The position numbers were made by a program, and so were the translations under genes. The notes under the pieces are model-generated. The model was not told the origin of the DNA, ran no database searches, and was given only the letters and a program-made list of their open reading frames with translations. Shown one piece after another: positions 1 to 7,904 of a DNA stretch of 28,881 nucleotides (position 1 is its first letter; each line of letters begins with the position of its first letter). This DNA comes from an uncultured Lachnospiraceae bacterium (lineage in GTDB: Bacteria; Bacillota; Clostridia; Lachnospirales; Lachnospiraceae): positions 12,458 to 41,338 of the forward strand of contig CAJTRU010000010.1 in the NCBI GenBank assembly GCA_910579085.1, read 5' to 3'.

Positions 1-56
1 CCATTAACCTTTATTGTATAATAAATTTAATTAATTATCTGTTCCATTTAATTATT

Positions 57-84
57 CTGGCGGCTAATGGCAGCCAGGCTTTTT
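57..84 (+). terminator. possible plus-strand terminator at window edge
   Basis: CTGGC at 57-61 can pair with GCCAG at 73-77, followed by GCTTTTT. The inner part of the stem is imperfect. It would end a plus-strand transcript that begins outside the window. Weak call, based on sequence only. Confidence 0.25.
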
Positions 85-102
85 ATATCAATTATATATA
101 TG

Positions 103-127
103 CAAAAAAACTGCTTTAAGCATTTTA
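103..127 (-). terminator. probable terminator of pheA
   Basis: On the minus strand, about 35 nt after the pheA stop, AAAATGCT-TAA-AGCA is followed by G and a run of seven T. The stem is short (4 GC-containing pairs, with A/T extension), but the T run and position fit an intrinsic terminator. Confidence 0.4.
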
Positions 128-160
128 TTGCCTGGTCTGCCCTTTCAATTCCAACAGTAA

Positions 161-1306
161 TTAATTAATAGTTGAAACGTTTCCCAGTACTACTAATTTA
201 TTGGCAAATTCACTTATGCTTGCTAGTGCATTTCCTACTTCTGGCTGGTTTAAGTTCCCTTCTATATCTACAAAAAACCTGTATTCCCAGTTTCTGTTTT
301 CTATTGGCCTTGACTCTATTTTAGTAAGGTTTAAACCATTATAATAGAAATTTGACAGCATGTTATAAAGTGCTCCCGCCTGGTGTTTTATTTCAAATGA
401 AAGGCTGATTTTACCTGCATCTGGCAAAAATATTTTCTGGTTAGAAATTATTATAAAACGTGTATAATTCATGCTTTCATGGTTTACCTGCTCTTTTATT
501 ATATCAAGCCCGAAAATCCCTGCTGCACGTGTACTTGATATTGCCGCCTGGGATTTATCTGCATCTTCTGCAACTTTTTTTGCTGCTGCAGATGTGCTTG
601 AATATGTCTTAGTTGAAATCTGTGGATGGTTTTCAAAAAATTTTGAACATTGCATAAGTCCCTGCGGATGGGAATACACGGTTTTAATATCTTCAAGTTT
701 TGTTCCAGGCACACCAACAAGTGCCTGTTCAACTTTTATAACATGCTCTGCTACTATCGTTATATCATAATCAAGAAGTAAATCATAAATATCCGCAATC
801 CCGCCTGTTGAAGTATTCTCAATAGGAAGTACACCAAATTTTGCTTCACCATTGGCAACCGTTTCCATTACTTCCTTGAAAGTATTTTTATTTATTGCTG
901 TTATATCCTTGCCAAACACCTCTTCCATAGCCTGCTCTGTATAAGCGCCGTGTTCACCAAAACACACTACCCTTGTATCAGAATCAGTGTTAAATGAATT
1001 TACCTGGCGGAAAATCTGTTTTAATTCATTTTCAGTACCAAGAACCTGGTACTGGTACTTGCGGCTTATTGACATAATCTGCCTGAACAAATCTTCTATT
1101 CCTGTTTTATTAAATTCATTATCTGAAAGACCTCTTAATGTTTTTAACTTTTCTTCTTCACGTACAGGGTCATAAACTTTTTTCCCCGTACTTCTCTTAT
1201 ATGCTGCTACATCTGTGGCAACCTTCATTCTTTCCTCAAATAATTCTGCAATCTGTCTGTCTATTTTATCAATTTTATCTCTGCTTTCTTTCAAATCAAC
1301 AACCAT
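161..1306 (-). CDS. pheA: bifunctional chorismate mutase / prephenate dehydratase (P-protein)
   Basis: This enzyme converts chorismate to prephenate and then to phenylpyruvate, the committed steps of phenylalanine synthesis in the cytoplasm. The 381-residue protein has three parts. Residues 1-90 are an AroQ-type chorismate mutase helix bundle (LKESRDKIDKIDRQIAELF). The middle is the prephenate dehydratase domain (FGEHGAYTEQA near its start, NYTRFIII near its end). The C-terminus is an ACT regulatory domain with GALYNMLSNF and KIESRP, the usual site of phenylalanine feedback. The reading frame stays open upstream to a TTG at 1447, but GGTGG lies 6 nt before the ATG at 1306 and the family sequence begins there, so that start is chosen. 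The gene is monocistronic or follows the GNAT gene after a 185-bp gap. Confidence 0.95.
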   Translation of the reverse strand: MVVDLKESRDKIDKIDRQIAELFEERMKVATDVAAYKRSTGKKVYDPVREEEKLKTLRGLSDNEFNKTGIEDLFRQIMSISRKYQYQVLGTENELKQIFRQVNSFNTDSDTRVVCFGEHGAYTEQAMEEVFGKDITAINKNTFKEVMETVANGEAKFGVLPIENTSTGGIADIYDLLLDYDITIVAEHVIKVEQALVGVPGTKLEDIKTVYSHPQGLMQCSKFFENHPQISTKTYSSTSAAAKKVAEDADKSQAAISSTRAAGIFGLDIIKEQVNHESMNYTRFIIISNQKIFLPDAGKISLSFEIKHQAGALYNMLSNFYYNGLNLTKIESRPIENRNWEYRFFVDIEGNLNQPEVGNALASISEFANKLVVLGNVSTIN

Positions 1307-1491
1307 TTTACCACCATTCCCTGTATTTATAATTTCTTTTTTACTTATTGTTTTAATATTTCTATCTTTCCAGAAAAATGCTCCCGTTGCATAAAATCTG
1401 AAATACATTGCATATTCCAGAATAAAATTTAAGTATATAATTTCCAAAATGGAATTTACATTTACTTAAAAGTCCTGCAAATAAAAAGTAT

Positions 1492-1956
1492 TTACTTTGG
1501 TAACGTCATTTCATTATTCATTTTTATAAATCCGTATTTCTCATATAACGGTCTCCCCATATCAGTTGCTTCTAGTGAGATATCTGTAATACCCTTATTT
1601 TTAGCATCATTAACCAACATATCTAATGTTTTAGTGGCAATCCCCTTTCTTCTGTATGCAGGATTAGTGTACATATTCATTATATAAGCCTTATTTCTGC
1701 TTGGATTGTGATAAGTTGGCATTACTTGGAAGAAACTGGCACCACCAGCTCCAACAAAACGTTCTCCATCAAAAACCAAATATGCAATATGGGAACCATC
1801 ACAAAGAGCTTTTTGGTAATAGTTGCAGGCCTCTTTTTCTATTTCTCCCATATCAATATCATCAGATAATTTATTAGCTGCCCTTAATACCTCTATCCTT
1901 GTTTTTGTTAAGGTATTTATATCCTCAGGCGTTGCCCGTTTGTATACTAAAGCCAC
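1492..1956 (-). CDS. GNAT family N-acetyltransferase
   Basis: This is a 154-residue acetyl-CoA-dependent N-acetyltransferase of unknown substrate. The GNAT fold is visible as a central strand and acetyl-CoA loop, MNMYTNPAYRRKGIATKTLDML (R-R-K-G-I-A is the pyrophosphate-binding Q/RxxGxG/A motif), followed by the C-terminal ATDMGRPLYEKYGF segment typical of the family. The start is GTG at 1956, with AGGAGG 9 nt upstream; no ATG is equally well placed. It lies between the Nudix fusion gene and pheA on the same strand, with 185 bp or more on each side, so an operon is not clear. The substrate cannot be read from the sequence. Confidence 0.85.
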   Translation of the reverse strand: MALVYKRATPEDINTLTKTRIEVLRAANKLSDDIDMGEIEKEACNYYQKALCDGSHIAYLVFDGERFVGAGGASFFQVMPTYHNPSRNKAYIMNMYTNPAYRRKGIATKTLDMLVNDAKNKGITDISLEATDMGRPLYEKYGFIKMNNEMTLPK

Positions 1957-2171
1957 ACTGTGTTTCCTCCTGCAAATCCTGGTTTATATACTTAAATTAT
2001 TATATTTTTATCTGCCATCTATCTATAATACATATTTACAGGTTTATTTTCAATAGATGCACAATTCTGAAAATGGAGTAATATTTTCTTTTTTACTTGT
2101 TATTTTTATCTGTTTTCTTTTTATCCTTTCTAGTTTTATCATTTTACCTTTTTTATACTCTGTCTTCCATC

Positions 2172-2191
2172 TAATATTTTTCTAAATATTA
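2172..2191 (-). terminator. AT-rich hairpin downstream of the Nudix gene
   Basis: TAATATTT-TTCT-AAATATTA is a perfect 8-bp inverted repeat 21 nt after the Nudix gene stop. There is no T run on the minus strand, so termination is only a guess. Confidence 0.2.
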
Positions 2192-2212
2192 TCTTATACA
2201 TCTAGTATATAA

Positions 2213-3079
2213 TTATCTGTAAAGTTTCCCATAGAAAAACTGCTCCTGGAAGTAAATATCCCCTAAAATTTTTTCATCAGGTATATCAGTGCCATCAAGT
2301 GATACAATCCACTTATCTTCTACATCATTGAACCTGTGTAATACAGCTATTACTTTTCCCTTATATGTATCTAATGGCTTGTCTGTGCCAAATACATAAA
2401 CATCTTGTTCAGCCCCGTCTTCTGCAAAAACACCTTCTACATAGCCATAATTTATGGGATATATCATTTTTTTATTTCTTGGATGTTGTGAACCAAGAGG
2501 ACGGTCAATCCTTCCTGAAACTATTTTGCCAGTAATGTTGCTGTAATCTGGCTTATATGTACTGTCTGGCATATATTCTTTAAATACATAAAAAAAGTAG
2601 TCCAGCGTTTCTACAAATTCACCATTATCATACATCTGTTTAATTTCTTCTGGTAATGCCCAGCGGCAGTCTTCTACTTCCGAAGTTGTTGCATTTCCAA
2701 GTGATAGCTCTCCATCATATTCAAAAAGCCATACATCCATTATATCATTGAATTTCTTTCCATCAATTTCACCACGTATTTTACTAAATACCAGTTTTCC
2801 ACTTTCTTTTTGCAAGTTAATTCCAACTTCTTCTTTCACTTCCCTTATTGCACCTTCAATGCTGTCTTCACCTTTTATAACAGAACCACCCGCGCTTTCC
2901 CACATTAACGGATTTACAGTACGGTCTGCTGCCCTTTTTGAAATAAGGTATTCACCTTTACTGTTTCTTATCCACACATGTACTACCAGATGGTATAAAC
3001 CATCTGGCAGTTCCTCACCACGTACATGTTCCTTTCCTGTTTTTTCCCTGTATTTTGTATATAAATCCCACTTTTCCAT
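2213..3079 (-). CDS. Nudix hydrolase fused to an inorganic-pyrophosphatase-like domain
   Basis: This is a 288-residue, two-domain protein. Residues 25-165 form a Nudix domain of the isopentenyl-diphosphate-isomerase/YfcD-like sort. Its complete Nudix box lies at 65-87: G65, E71, R79-E80, E83-E84 and G86, fitting Gx5Ex7REVxEExGI. Residues 185-288 resemble a family I inorganic pyrophosphatase core (YPINYGYVEGVFAEDGAEQD, then HRFNDVEDKWIV). In the pyrophosphatase signature D-G-D-P-x-D, the first and last Asp are kept (D221, D226) but the middle Asp is A223, so normal pyrophosphate hydrolysis is doubtful. The Nudix half probably hydrolyses a diphosphate-linked metabolite. The pyrophosphatase-like half may bind a small molecule or handle released pyrophosphate; this is inference. 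The start ATG has AAAGGA upstream. Confidence 0.85.
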   Translation of the reverse strand: MEKWDLYTKYREKTGKEHVRGEELPDGLYHLVVHVWIRNSKGEYLISKRAADRTVNPLMWESAGGSVIKGEDSIEGAIREVKEEVGINLQKESGKLVFSKIRGEIDGKKFNDIMDVWLFEYDGELSLGNATTSEVEDCRWALPEEIKQMYDNGEFVETLDYFFYVFKEYMPDSTYKPDYSNITGKIVSGRIDRPLGSQHPRNKKMIYPINYGYVEGVFAEDGAEQDVYVFGTDKPLDTYKGKVIAVLHRFNDVEDKWIVSLDGTDIPDEKILGDIYFQEQFFYGKLYR

Positions 3080-3261
3080 TCCACTACTTCCTTTATTACA
3101 AACAATTTTAATTATAAATCCCCATACTTTATTTTCTATTTTAACACAAGTAATTTTACGGATATAAAATAATTACAGACAGAAAATTAAAAATAATCTA
3201 AACTGCAATAAGTTTAATTTGCAGGCGGATATTATTTTAACTGGGCACTTTGCAAAAAAAT

Positions 3262-4641
3262 TTATGCATCTTTAAGAAATGCCATATAACATTTCTTTGT
3301 TTCATATATATCTGCTTTACTTGTAATTTCCCAAGGTGCGTGCATATTTAAGACTGCTACGCCACAGTCAATTACTTCCATTCCATAGAGCGAAAGTATA
3401 TATGCAATTGTACCGCCTCCGCCAACATCCACCTTGCCAAGTTCTGCCATCTGGTAATTTACATTATTATCATCCATAATTTTACGGAGTACTGCAAGAT
3501 ATTCGGCATTAGCATCATTAGAACCTGATTTGCCACGGCTTCCTGTAAATTTGCTAAATACTACACCCTTTCCACAATATGAAGAATTTTTCTTCTCAAA
3601 TGCATCTGCAAATAATGGGTCATATGCAGCATTTACATCTGAAGAAAGCATCCTGCTGTTTTTAAGGCAGCGTTTTAACTTTAATTCTGAATAATTACCT
3701 TCAAGGTTAACCAGTTCTGCGGCGGCATTTTCAAAGAAACGTGACTGCATACCTGTTGCTCCAACACTTCCTATCTCTTCTTTATCAACAAGCAGACAGC
3801 AGGAAGTCTTGTCCACATCTTCCATTTCAAGCATTGCAGCAAGTGAAGTGTATGCACATACTCTGTCATCCTGGCCATAAGAAATAATCATGCTTCTGTC
3901 AAGCCCGAGTTCACGTGCCCTGCCTGCTGGCACAATTTCCAGTTCAGCAGACATAAAATCTTCTTCTTCAATACCATAGGAATTTTTAAGGATTTTTATT
4001 ATATTTTCTTTAACAGCGTCTTTCTCTTCATCATTAAGAGGCATACTTCCAATTAAAAGGTCAAGTTTCTCACCCTCTATAACCTTGGCTGCCTTCTTGT
4101 CCATCTGTTCACCTGCAAGGTGTATAAGAAGGTCTGTAATACAAAAAACAGGGTCATTTTCATTTTCACCTATGCAGATTTCTATTTTACTTCCATCTTT
4201 TTTTACTACGACACCATGTATTGCAAGTGGTATAGTTACCCACTGGTATTTTTTAATCCCGCCATAATAATGTGTGTCAAAATACGCAAGCCCGCTTTCC
4301 TCATATAATGGGTTCTGTTTTATATCTATACGTGGTGAATCAATATGTGCACCAAGAATATTTAACCCTTCTTCCAGCGGCTTTTTTCCTATATTAAATA
4401 AAATTACTGATTTAGACATGCAGGCAGCATATATTTTATCACCTGTTTCCAGTGGCCTGCCAGCAGCTATTGCATCTTCAATTGAAATATACCCCTTATC
4501 TTTTGCAAGCTTTATAACTTCACTGGTGCACTCCCTTTCAGTTTTACAGTCTGACAAAAAGTCCTGGTAACTGCTGCAAAGCGCCTCAAGTTCTTTTAAA
4601 TCTGATTCATTATAATCTTTCCATGCATTTTTTCTTTCCAT
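3262..4641 (-). CDS. apeB: M18 family aminopeptidase (aspartyl aminopeptidase type)
   Basis: This is a cytosolic dinuclear-zinc exopeptidase that removes N-terminal residues (often Asp/Glu) from peptides. It has 459 residues from the chosen start. Family landmarks are GAHIDSPRID (metal ligand H99), GQDDRVCAY (metal-bridging Asp at 258/259), DKEEIGSVGATG (catalytic Glu and ligand at 288/289), SSDVNAAYDP (D335), DVGGGGTIAYI, and MHAPWEI (H434). The frame extends 8 codons upstream to an ATG at 4665, but that ATG contains the ribosome site GGAGG itself, so the ATG at 4641 is preferred (12-nt spacing). A good sigma-A promoter lies just upstream, so it can be expressed apart from ylbJ. The family and motifs make the call secure; the exact substrate is not shown. 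Confidence 0.93.
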   Translation of the reverse strand: MERKNAWKDYNESDLKELEALCSSYQDFLSDCKTERECTSEVIKLAKDKGYISIEDAIAAGRPLETGDKIYAACMSKSVILFNIGKKPLEEGLNILGAHIDSPRIDIKQNPLYEESGLAYFDTHYYGGIKKYQWVTIPLAIHGVVVKKDGSKIEICIGENENDPVFCITDLLIHLAGEQMDKKAAKVIEGEKLDLLIGSMPLNDEEKDAVKENIIKILKNSYGIEEEDFMSAELEIVPAGRARELGLDRSMIISYGQDDRVCAYTSLAAMLEMEDVDKTSCCLLVDKEEIGSVGATGMQSRFFENAAAELVNLEGNYSELKLKRCLKNSRMLSSDVNAAYDPLFADAFEKKNSSYCGKGVVFSKFTGSRGKSGSNDANAEYLAVLRKIMDDNNVNYQMAELGKVDVGGGGTIAYILSLYGMEVIDCGVAVLNMHAPWEITSKADIYETKKCYMAFLKDA

Positions 4642-4681
4642 AATATTTATTATCCTCCATTCCATAATACCATTCTTTTCG

Positions 4682-4710
4682 ATTATACACCTGTAAAGCC
4701 CTAATGTCTA
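4682..4710 (-). promoter_or_regulatory. sigma-A type promoter for the M18 aminopeptidase
   Basis: On the minus strand, TAGACA (4705-4710) and a perfect TATAAT (4682-4687) are separated by 17 bp, about 40 bp before the aminopeptidase start. This matches 11 of 12 consensus bases. Confidence 0.65.
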
Positions 4711-4747
4711 ATATTAATTGGATTTTTGTGGATTTTCTGTATACAGG

Positions 4748-5680
4748 TTAAAGAATAAATTTGAATGTAACTGCTGCCAGTAAAGCAGCAATAACTGACT
4801 GCCTGAATTTTGCAAATACATATTTCCTGTTTGAAAGCCCTGTACCTATAAGTGTGCTTGATGTCTGGGCTACACTTGACAGTCCTCCAAATGCACAAAA
4901 TGCACTTGCAAGTATACATTTTATATATAATGGCAATCCTGTATCCGCAAGCACTTTACAGCCTGTTGTTATTTCCAGAATTCCTGCCCCTGCAATTTTA
5001 ATAATTTCACTGGATATCACAATATTTTGCAGAAGTTCTGTAAGAATTGAAAATAATATTATATAACCACCAACTTTAACTAACGTAATTGCAGAACTTA
5101 ATATACTCTCGTCCAATGCTTCTATTAATGGATATCTTTTTCTTAATCCGCCAGAACCTGGTTTATTATTAACTGCACCTTCCATTTTATTTCTTTCAAA
5201 AAATGCATTTATAAATGCTGACATATAAATTATAACCAGCATTATTGCAGGCTGCTTAAGCCCTAAACATTTTATGCCTGTATACTCAAGCATAAACATA
5301 GGGCTTGCATTATTGCAGAAACTTATAATATATTGTGCCTCACTTTTTGAAAATGCACCTGTTTTATACATATCTGCAACTGTCTTTGCACCAAGCGGAT
5401 AGCCTGAAAGCATACCTGTAATTGCAGGATAGCACCCGTTTTTTGAAAGCTTGAAAACTTTGTGGAACATGGGATAAAACATATTGCTTATACAGCTTGT
5501 AACATCCAGTTTTATAAGCATTGTAGAAATAATCATAAACGGGCATAAAGATGGTATTATAACATTAAACCAGAGTAAAAGACCGTTTTCTGCACCTTTG
5601 CTGGAAATATCAGGGAATAAAACAAAAAGCAGCACAAATAAAACTGATGCCACAATAAAGAACTTTCTTCTCATAAGCAC
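4748..5680 (-). CDS. ylbJ: YlbJ-like sporulation integral membrane protein
   Basis: This is a 310-residue polytopic membrane protein of the nucleoside-recognition (Gate) fold. In Bacillus subtilis YlbJ is made in the mother cell under sigma-E and is needed for heat-resistant spores. An N-terminal membrane helix (FFIVASVLFVLLFVLF) is followed by LWFNVIIPSLCPFMII, the conserved MLSGYPLGAKTVADMY and CNNASPMFML motifs, and several more hydrophobic helices. The C-terminal half contains SSVAQTSSTLIGTG. It is shorter than Bacillus YlbJ (about 400 residues), with both conserved halves still present. The start is a GTG at 5680 with AAGG 8 nt upstream; an in-frame ATG two codons on is possible. It lies 78 bp after the corA-type gene and downstream of the split hydrolase gene, which hints at a sporulation-linked neighbourhood. 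Confidence 0.8.
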   Translation of the reverse strand: MLMRRKFFIVASVLFVLLFVLFPDISSKGAENGLLLWFNVIIPSLCPFMIISTMLIKLDVTSCISNMFYPMFHKVFKLSKNGCYPAITGMLSGYPLGAKTVADMYKTGAFSKSEAQYIISFCNNASPMFMLEYTGIKCLGLKQPAIMLVIIYMSAFINAFFERNKMEGAVNNKPGSGGLRKRYPLIEALDESILSSAITLVKVGGYIILFSILTELLQNIVISSEIIKIAGAGILEITTGCKVLADTGLPLYIKCILASAFCAFGGLSSVAQTSSTLIGTGLSNRKYVFAKFRQSVIAALLAAVTFKFIL

Positions 5681-5758
5681 ATTCTTAACCTTAAAATACA
5701 GCCTTACTTTATGTTATGACCAACTTATGGACATTATTCCCTGTTGTATGCCTGTAAA

Positions 5759-6670
5759 TTACCAGAAATTTTTCTTCTTAAAATAATAAAGGCTTGCGGC
5801 TACAATCATTATACTGGCGGCTATTGTAACAGGATATGCATACTCGGATTTTATTTCTGGCATATGTTCAAAATTCATTCCATACCATCCCGCTATTAGA
5901 GTAAGCGGAAGAAATATAGTAGTTACAATTGTAAGCATTTTCATAACATCATTCTGTTTTATTTCAATTTCTGACTGGTATACATCCTGTACCTGCATTG
6001 CATATTCCCTTAACATCTGTGTTTCATCTGCAAGCTGTTCCATTTTACTTTGGAACATCCCAAAAGCTTTTATATCATTCTCATTAAAAAAACCATTTTC
6101 ATTTGCAGCAAATTCTTCTGCTAACACTTTTAACTGTATATAATAATGATAGAAACGTGATACCAGCTTTTTTAAATAAAGCATCCTGTAACTGAATTTT
6201 TCTGCCCTGCCTTCAAGAACATCTTCCTCTATTACTGCAATATCCCTTTCAATTTTTTCCAGGAATAACAGGTCTTCATCAATAAACAACATCAAAAAAT
6301 CATATATAAAACGTCCAGGACTGTAACTTCTGCGCAATGGCCCTGCTGCAATCTTACTTGCAGCGTCTTTTGCCTCACCATCATCATCAAGTATAATTAT
6401 CCGTTTATTTGTTATATATACTGCAAATGTTATATCCCTGCTGCCTTTTATCTTTGATGGGACTTTAAATGTCCCAAATATATAATCAAGGTGAAGTTCA
6501 AGCCTGCATGAATGCATTATCCCAGTCTTGTGCCATATACCCGATTTTTCACGTAATTCCATGCTTTCGTTCCATTCTGAAAACTTAACTACACACAACC
6601 CGTTATTACTGTCCCAGAAATTTTTTTCCTCTATCTTCTGTATCCCGCTGCCAGTAATAATGTAGTACAC
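5759..6670 (-). CDS. corA: CorA-like divalent-cation (Mg2+) transporter
   Basis: This is an inner-membrane magnesium/divalent-cation channel of the CorA family, which works as a pentamer. The long cytoplasmic N-terminal domain is mixed alpha/beta, then a long stalk helix (roughly residues 130-245). Two C-terminal membrane helices follow (about 246-263 and 279-296), with the signature YGMNFEHMPE between them (GMN at 264-266). The lysine-rich tail YYFKKKNFW is typical. The first ATG (6676) sits only 1 nt after AGGAG, too close for normal initiation. The GTG two codons later (6670) has AGGAG at 7 nt and is chosen, giving 303 residues. The gene begins about 50 bp after the 3' end of the split hydrolase gene, so an excised chromosome would place it directly downstream. 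Confidence 0.88.
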   Translation of the reverse strand: MYYIITGSGIQKIEEKNFWDSNNGLCVVKFSEWNESMELREKSGIWHKTGIMHSCRLELHLDYIFGTFKVPSKIKGSRDITFAVYITNKRIIILDDDGEAKDAASKIAAGPLRRSYSPGRFIYDFLMLFIDEDLLFLEKIERDIAVIEEDVLEGRAEKFSYRMLYLKKLVSRFYHYYIQLKVLAEEFAANENGFFNENDIKAFGMFQSKMEQLADETQMLREYAMQVQDVYQSEIEIKQNDVMKMLTIVTTIFLPLTLIAGWYGMNFEHMPEIKSEYAYPVTIAASIMIVAASLYYFKKKNFW

Positions 6671-6719
6671 TTCCATACTCCTTTCGCAGTAAGATGGTTT
6701 TTATTTACTTTGCTGTTTA

Positions 6720-7136
6720 TTAATCTTTTATAATATTGAAACGGCTTTCAAGAAGTACCCAGTTTGCAAGGAAAAGCCTCATTATCTGCCAGTACCCCAT
6801 GCCCCTTAACCCAAATTCTTCAAAAAGAGAAAACTTTGTGTTCATACTCCTGACATCTTCAAACCATACTTCGTGTCTTATTCCGTCCGCCACATAATTA
6901 AAGTATGGTGACTGTGCTGTTTCATCAAAAAATATCTGTGCACCATTTGCAGCCGCGATTTCTATAGCTTCAATATTTCCAATAGTAGTTGCTGCTGTTT
7001 CACCTTGCACATATGGCAAAGGCCAGTCATACCCGTAATTTGGTATTCCAAGGTCTAGTTTGTTGCGTGGTATCTGTGTTACTGCATATTCTACAACCTG
7101 CCTGACTTTATTTATTGGGGCAACAGCCATAGGTTC
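6720..7136 (-). CDS. 3' part of a split LysM-GH18 spore-type hydrolase gene
   Basis: This is the C-terminal 138 residues of a glycoside hydrolase family 18 protein of the YaaH/SleL type (N-acetylglucosaminidases of spore cortex fragments). PMAVAPINKVRQVVEYA, LGIPNYGYDWPLPYV and LRGMGYWQIMRLF are the family's last barrel strands, and the end LESRFNIIKD is a natural C-terminus. It has no start of its own. The frame runs upstream through the 14-bp core and then hits an element-derived TAG. An ATG at 7130 exists but has no good ribosome site, and its product would lack the catalytic Glu. It is completed by the 5' part at 15358-16083; joining through the core gives an uninterrupted 380-residue frame. 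As it stands the fragment should be inactive. Confidence 0.85.
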   Translation of the reverse strand, partial: EPMAVAPINKVRQVVEYAVTQIPRNKLDLGIPNYGYDWPLPYVQGETAATTIGNIEAIEIAAANGAQIFFDETAQSPYFNYVADGIRHEVWFEDVRSMNTKFSLFEEFGLRGMGYWQIMRLFLANWVLLESRFNIIKD

Positions 7137-7150
7137 GCTGTATTTATACC
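7137..7150. repeat. left attachment core (14-bp direct repeat)
   Basis: GCTGTATTTATACC is identical to 15358-15371; the flanking bases differ on both sides. On the coding (minus) strand it encodes the shared YKYS of the hydrolase. Just inside, at 7161-7173, is the arm ATATAGGTAATAA, which is inverted at the other end. Confidence 0.88.
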
Positions 7151-7160
7151 GCTATTTATT

Positions 7161-7173
7161 ATATAGGTAATAA
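7161..7173 (+). repeat. left subterminal inverted arm of the attachment site
   Basis: ATATAGGTAATAA begins 10 bp inside the left core. Its exact reverse complement is at 15337-15349, 8 bp inside the right core. In the excised circle the two arms face each other around a single core, as expected for the attP half-sites of a serine recombinase. Confidence 0.6.
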
Positions 7174-7264
7174 TATTTTTTTAATATATTTTAAATTTTA
7201 ATATATTTTATATCCTAGTTTGCCCTTTATAGATGTATGTTATGTATAAAAAATACACACTAAA

Positions 7265-7430
7265 AAAATCCCAATAACCTTTAATAATAAGAATATTGGG
7301 AAGAGAATAAGACATTACCTGCTCTCTTGAAGTATAAACCAGAATATACTATTTAAAGAACACGTTTTTGCACATATTGCAATAAATTAAGCATCTGCAT
7401 AGTTTCTCTATATACAGATGCTCTTTTTTA
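7265..7430 (+). ncRNA. candidate structured small RNA with four stem-loops
   Basis: Four simple stem-loops follow each other with almost no spacing: CCCAATA/TATTGGG (7270-7276 with 7294-7300), AAGAGA/TCTCTT (7301-7306 with 7323-7328), AGTATA/TATACT (7331-7336 with 7345-7350), and AGCATCTG/CAGATGCT (7390-7397 with 7415-7422). The last is followed by CTTTTTTATT. No plus-strand reading frame accounts for a terminator here. A possible promoter begins with TTGCCC near 7217, with an AT-rich -10 region about 17 bp on. I do not recognise an Rfam family, and there is no experimental support. The start is uncertain. Confidence 0.4.
7390..7430 (+). terminator. intrinsic terminator
   Basis: A perfect 8-bp stem AGCATCTG/CAGATGCT with a 17-nt loop is followed by CTTTTTTATT on the plus strand. 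The minus strand has no T run after it, so it serves a plus-strand transcript, most likely the candidate small RNA. Confidence 0.65.
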
Positions 7431-7472
7431 TTGCCCCATATTATATACTTCTTTTTTATGTAAGTCATGAAT

Positions 7473-7661
7473 TTATGATATGGATTTGTCCTGTTTTGGT
7501 ACTTTAGGAATACCATCCCATATAATCTGCTCTATACGTTTTAATTGTTTTTCTATTTCTTCTTCATCTTTAAGTATGTAATTATCAAAAAATCTAACAT
7601 GGCAGTTACCTATGTATGTGTCTAATACTACATGCCCTTCTTTATTTTCGTCAGATACCAT
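7473..7661 (-). CDS. small conserved-looking protein of the element
   Basis: A 62-residue protein read toward the left edge. Its N-terminal half, GHVVLDTYIGNCHVRFFDNYI, resembles short hypothetical proteins that I recall from clostridial mobile elements (recollection only, no search). A charged helix follows (EEEIEKQLKRIEQIIWDG). There is no signal peptide, membrane helix or helix-turn-helix that I can identify. The start ATG is preceded by AAAGGCGGGG. Its size and position beside the attachment site make it a candidate recombination directionality factor or other accessory of the recombinase, but nothing in the sequence proves this. Confidence 0.6.
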   Translation of the reverse strand: MVSDENKEGHVVLDTYIGNCHVRFFDNYILKDEEEIEKQLKRIEQIIWDGIPKVPKQDKSIS

Positions 7662-7841
7662 GCTGGCCCCGCCTTTCTGGTTATTATATTTATAATATGC
7701 TGGAAATCCATTTTGTTTACTATCATAAATACTAATTATTTATCTGCTAACCAAGTCCGTTTCACAAATTCTTATACAAGAAACTTACAGATATAACATA
7801 ATTTCCAGTTATTACCTGTTCTGTTTAACCAGCTTTCACGT

Positions 7842-7904
7842 GACATTGGCCGCAATGGTTACAAGGACATTGGAAAACCAGAACCGTTAAAAGGTAATCT
7901 TACT
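7842..7904 (+). pseudogene. remnant of a YoeB/Txe-family toxin gene
   Basis: The 21 codons here read DIGRNGYKDIGKPEPLKGNL-T, ending in TGA at 7905-7907. The segment GIGKPEPLKGNLSG is the conserved middle of YoeB/Txe mRNA-interferase toxins. The N-terminal half and the catalytic C-terminal part (WSRRI...HRLVY) are absent, and no YefM/Axe antitoxin gene is left upstream. It is a dead toxin-antitoxin fragment, read from the family motif by eye. Confidence 0.55.

Larger units (their letters stand above)
7151..7472. other. gene-free stretch at the left edge of the element
   Basis: About 320 bp without a convincing gene. It holds the attachment arm (7161-7173), AT-rich DNA to about 7260, a series of four hairpins ending in a T run (annotated as a candidate RNA), and the 3' flank of the small minus-strand gene. 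Confidence 0.5.

Noticed and set aside
7842..7904. Intact toxin-antitoxin pair
   Set aside because: Only about 20 codons of the toxin remain and no antitoxin gene exists upstream, so it is called a remnant.
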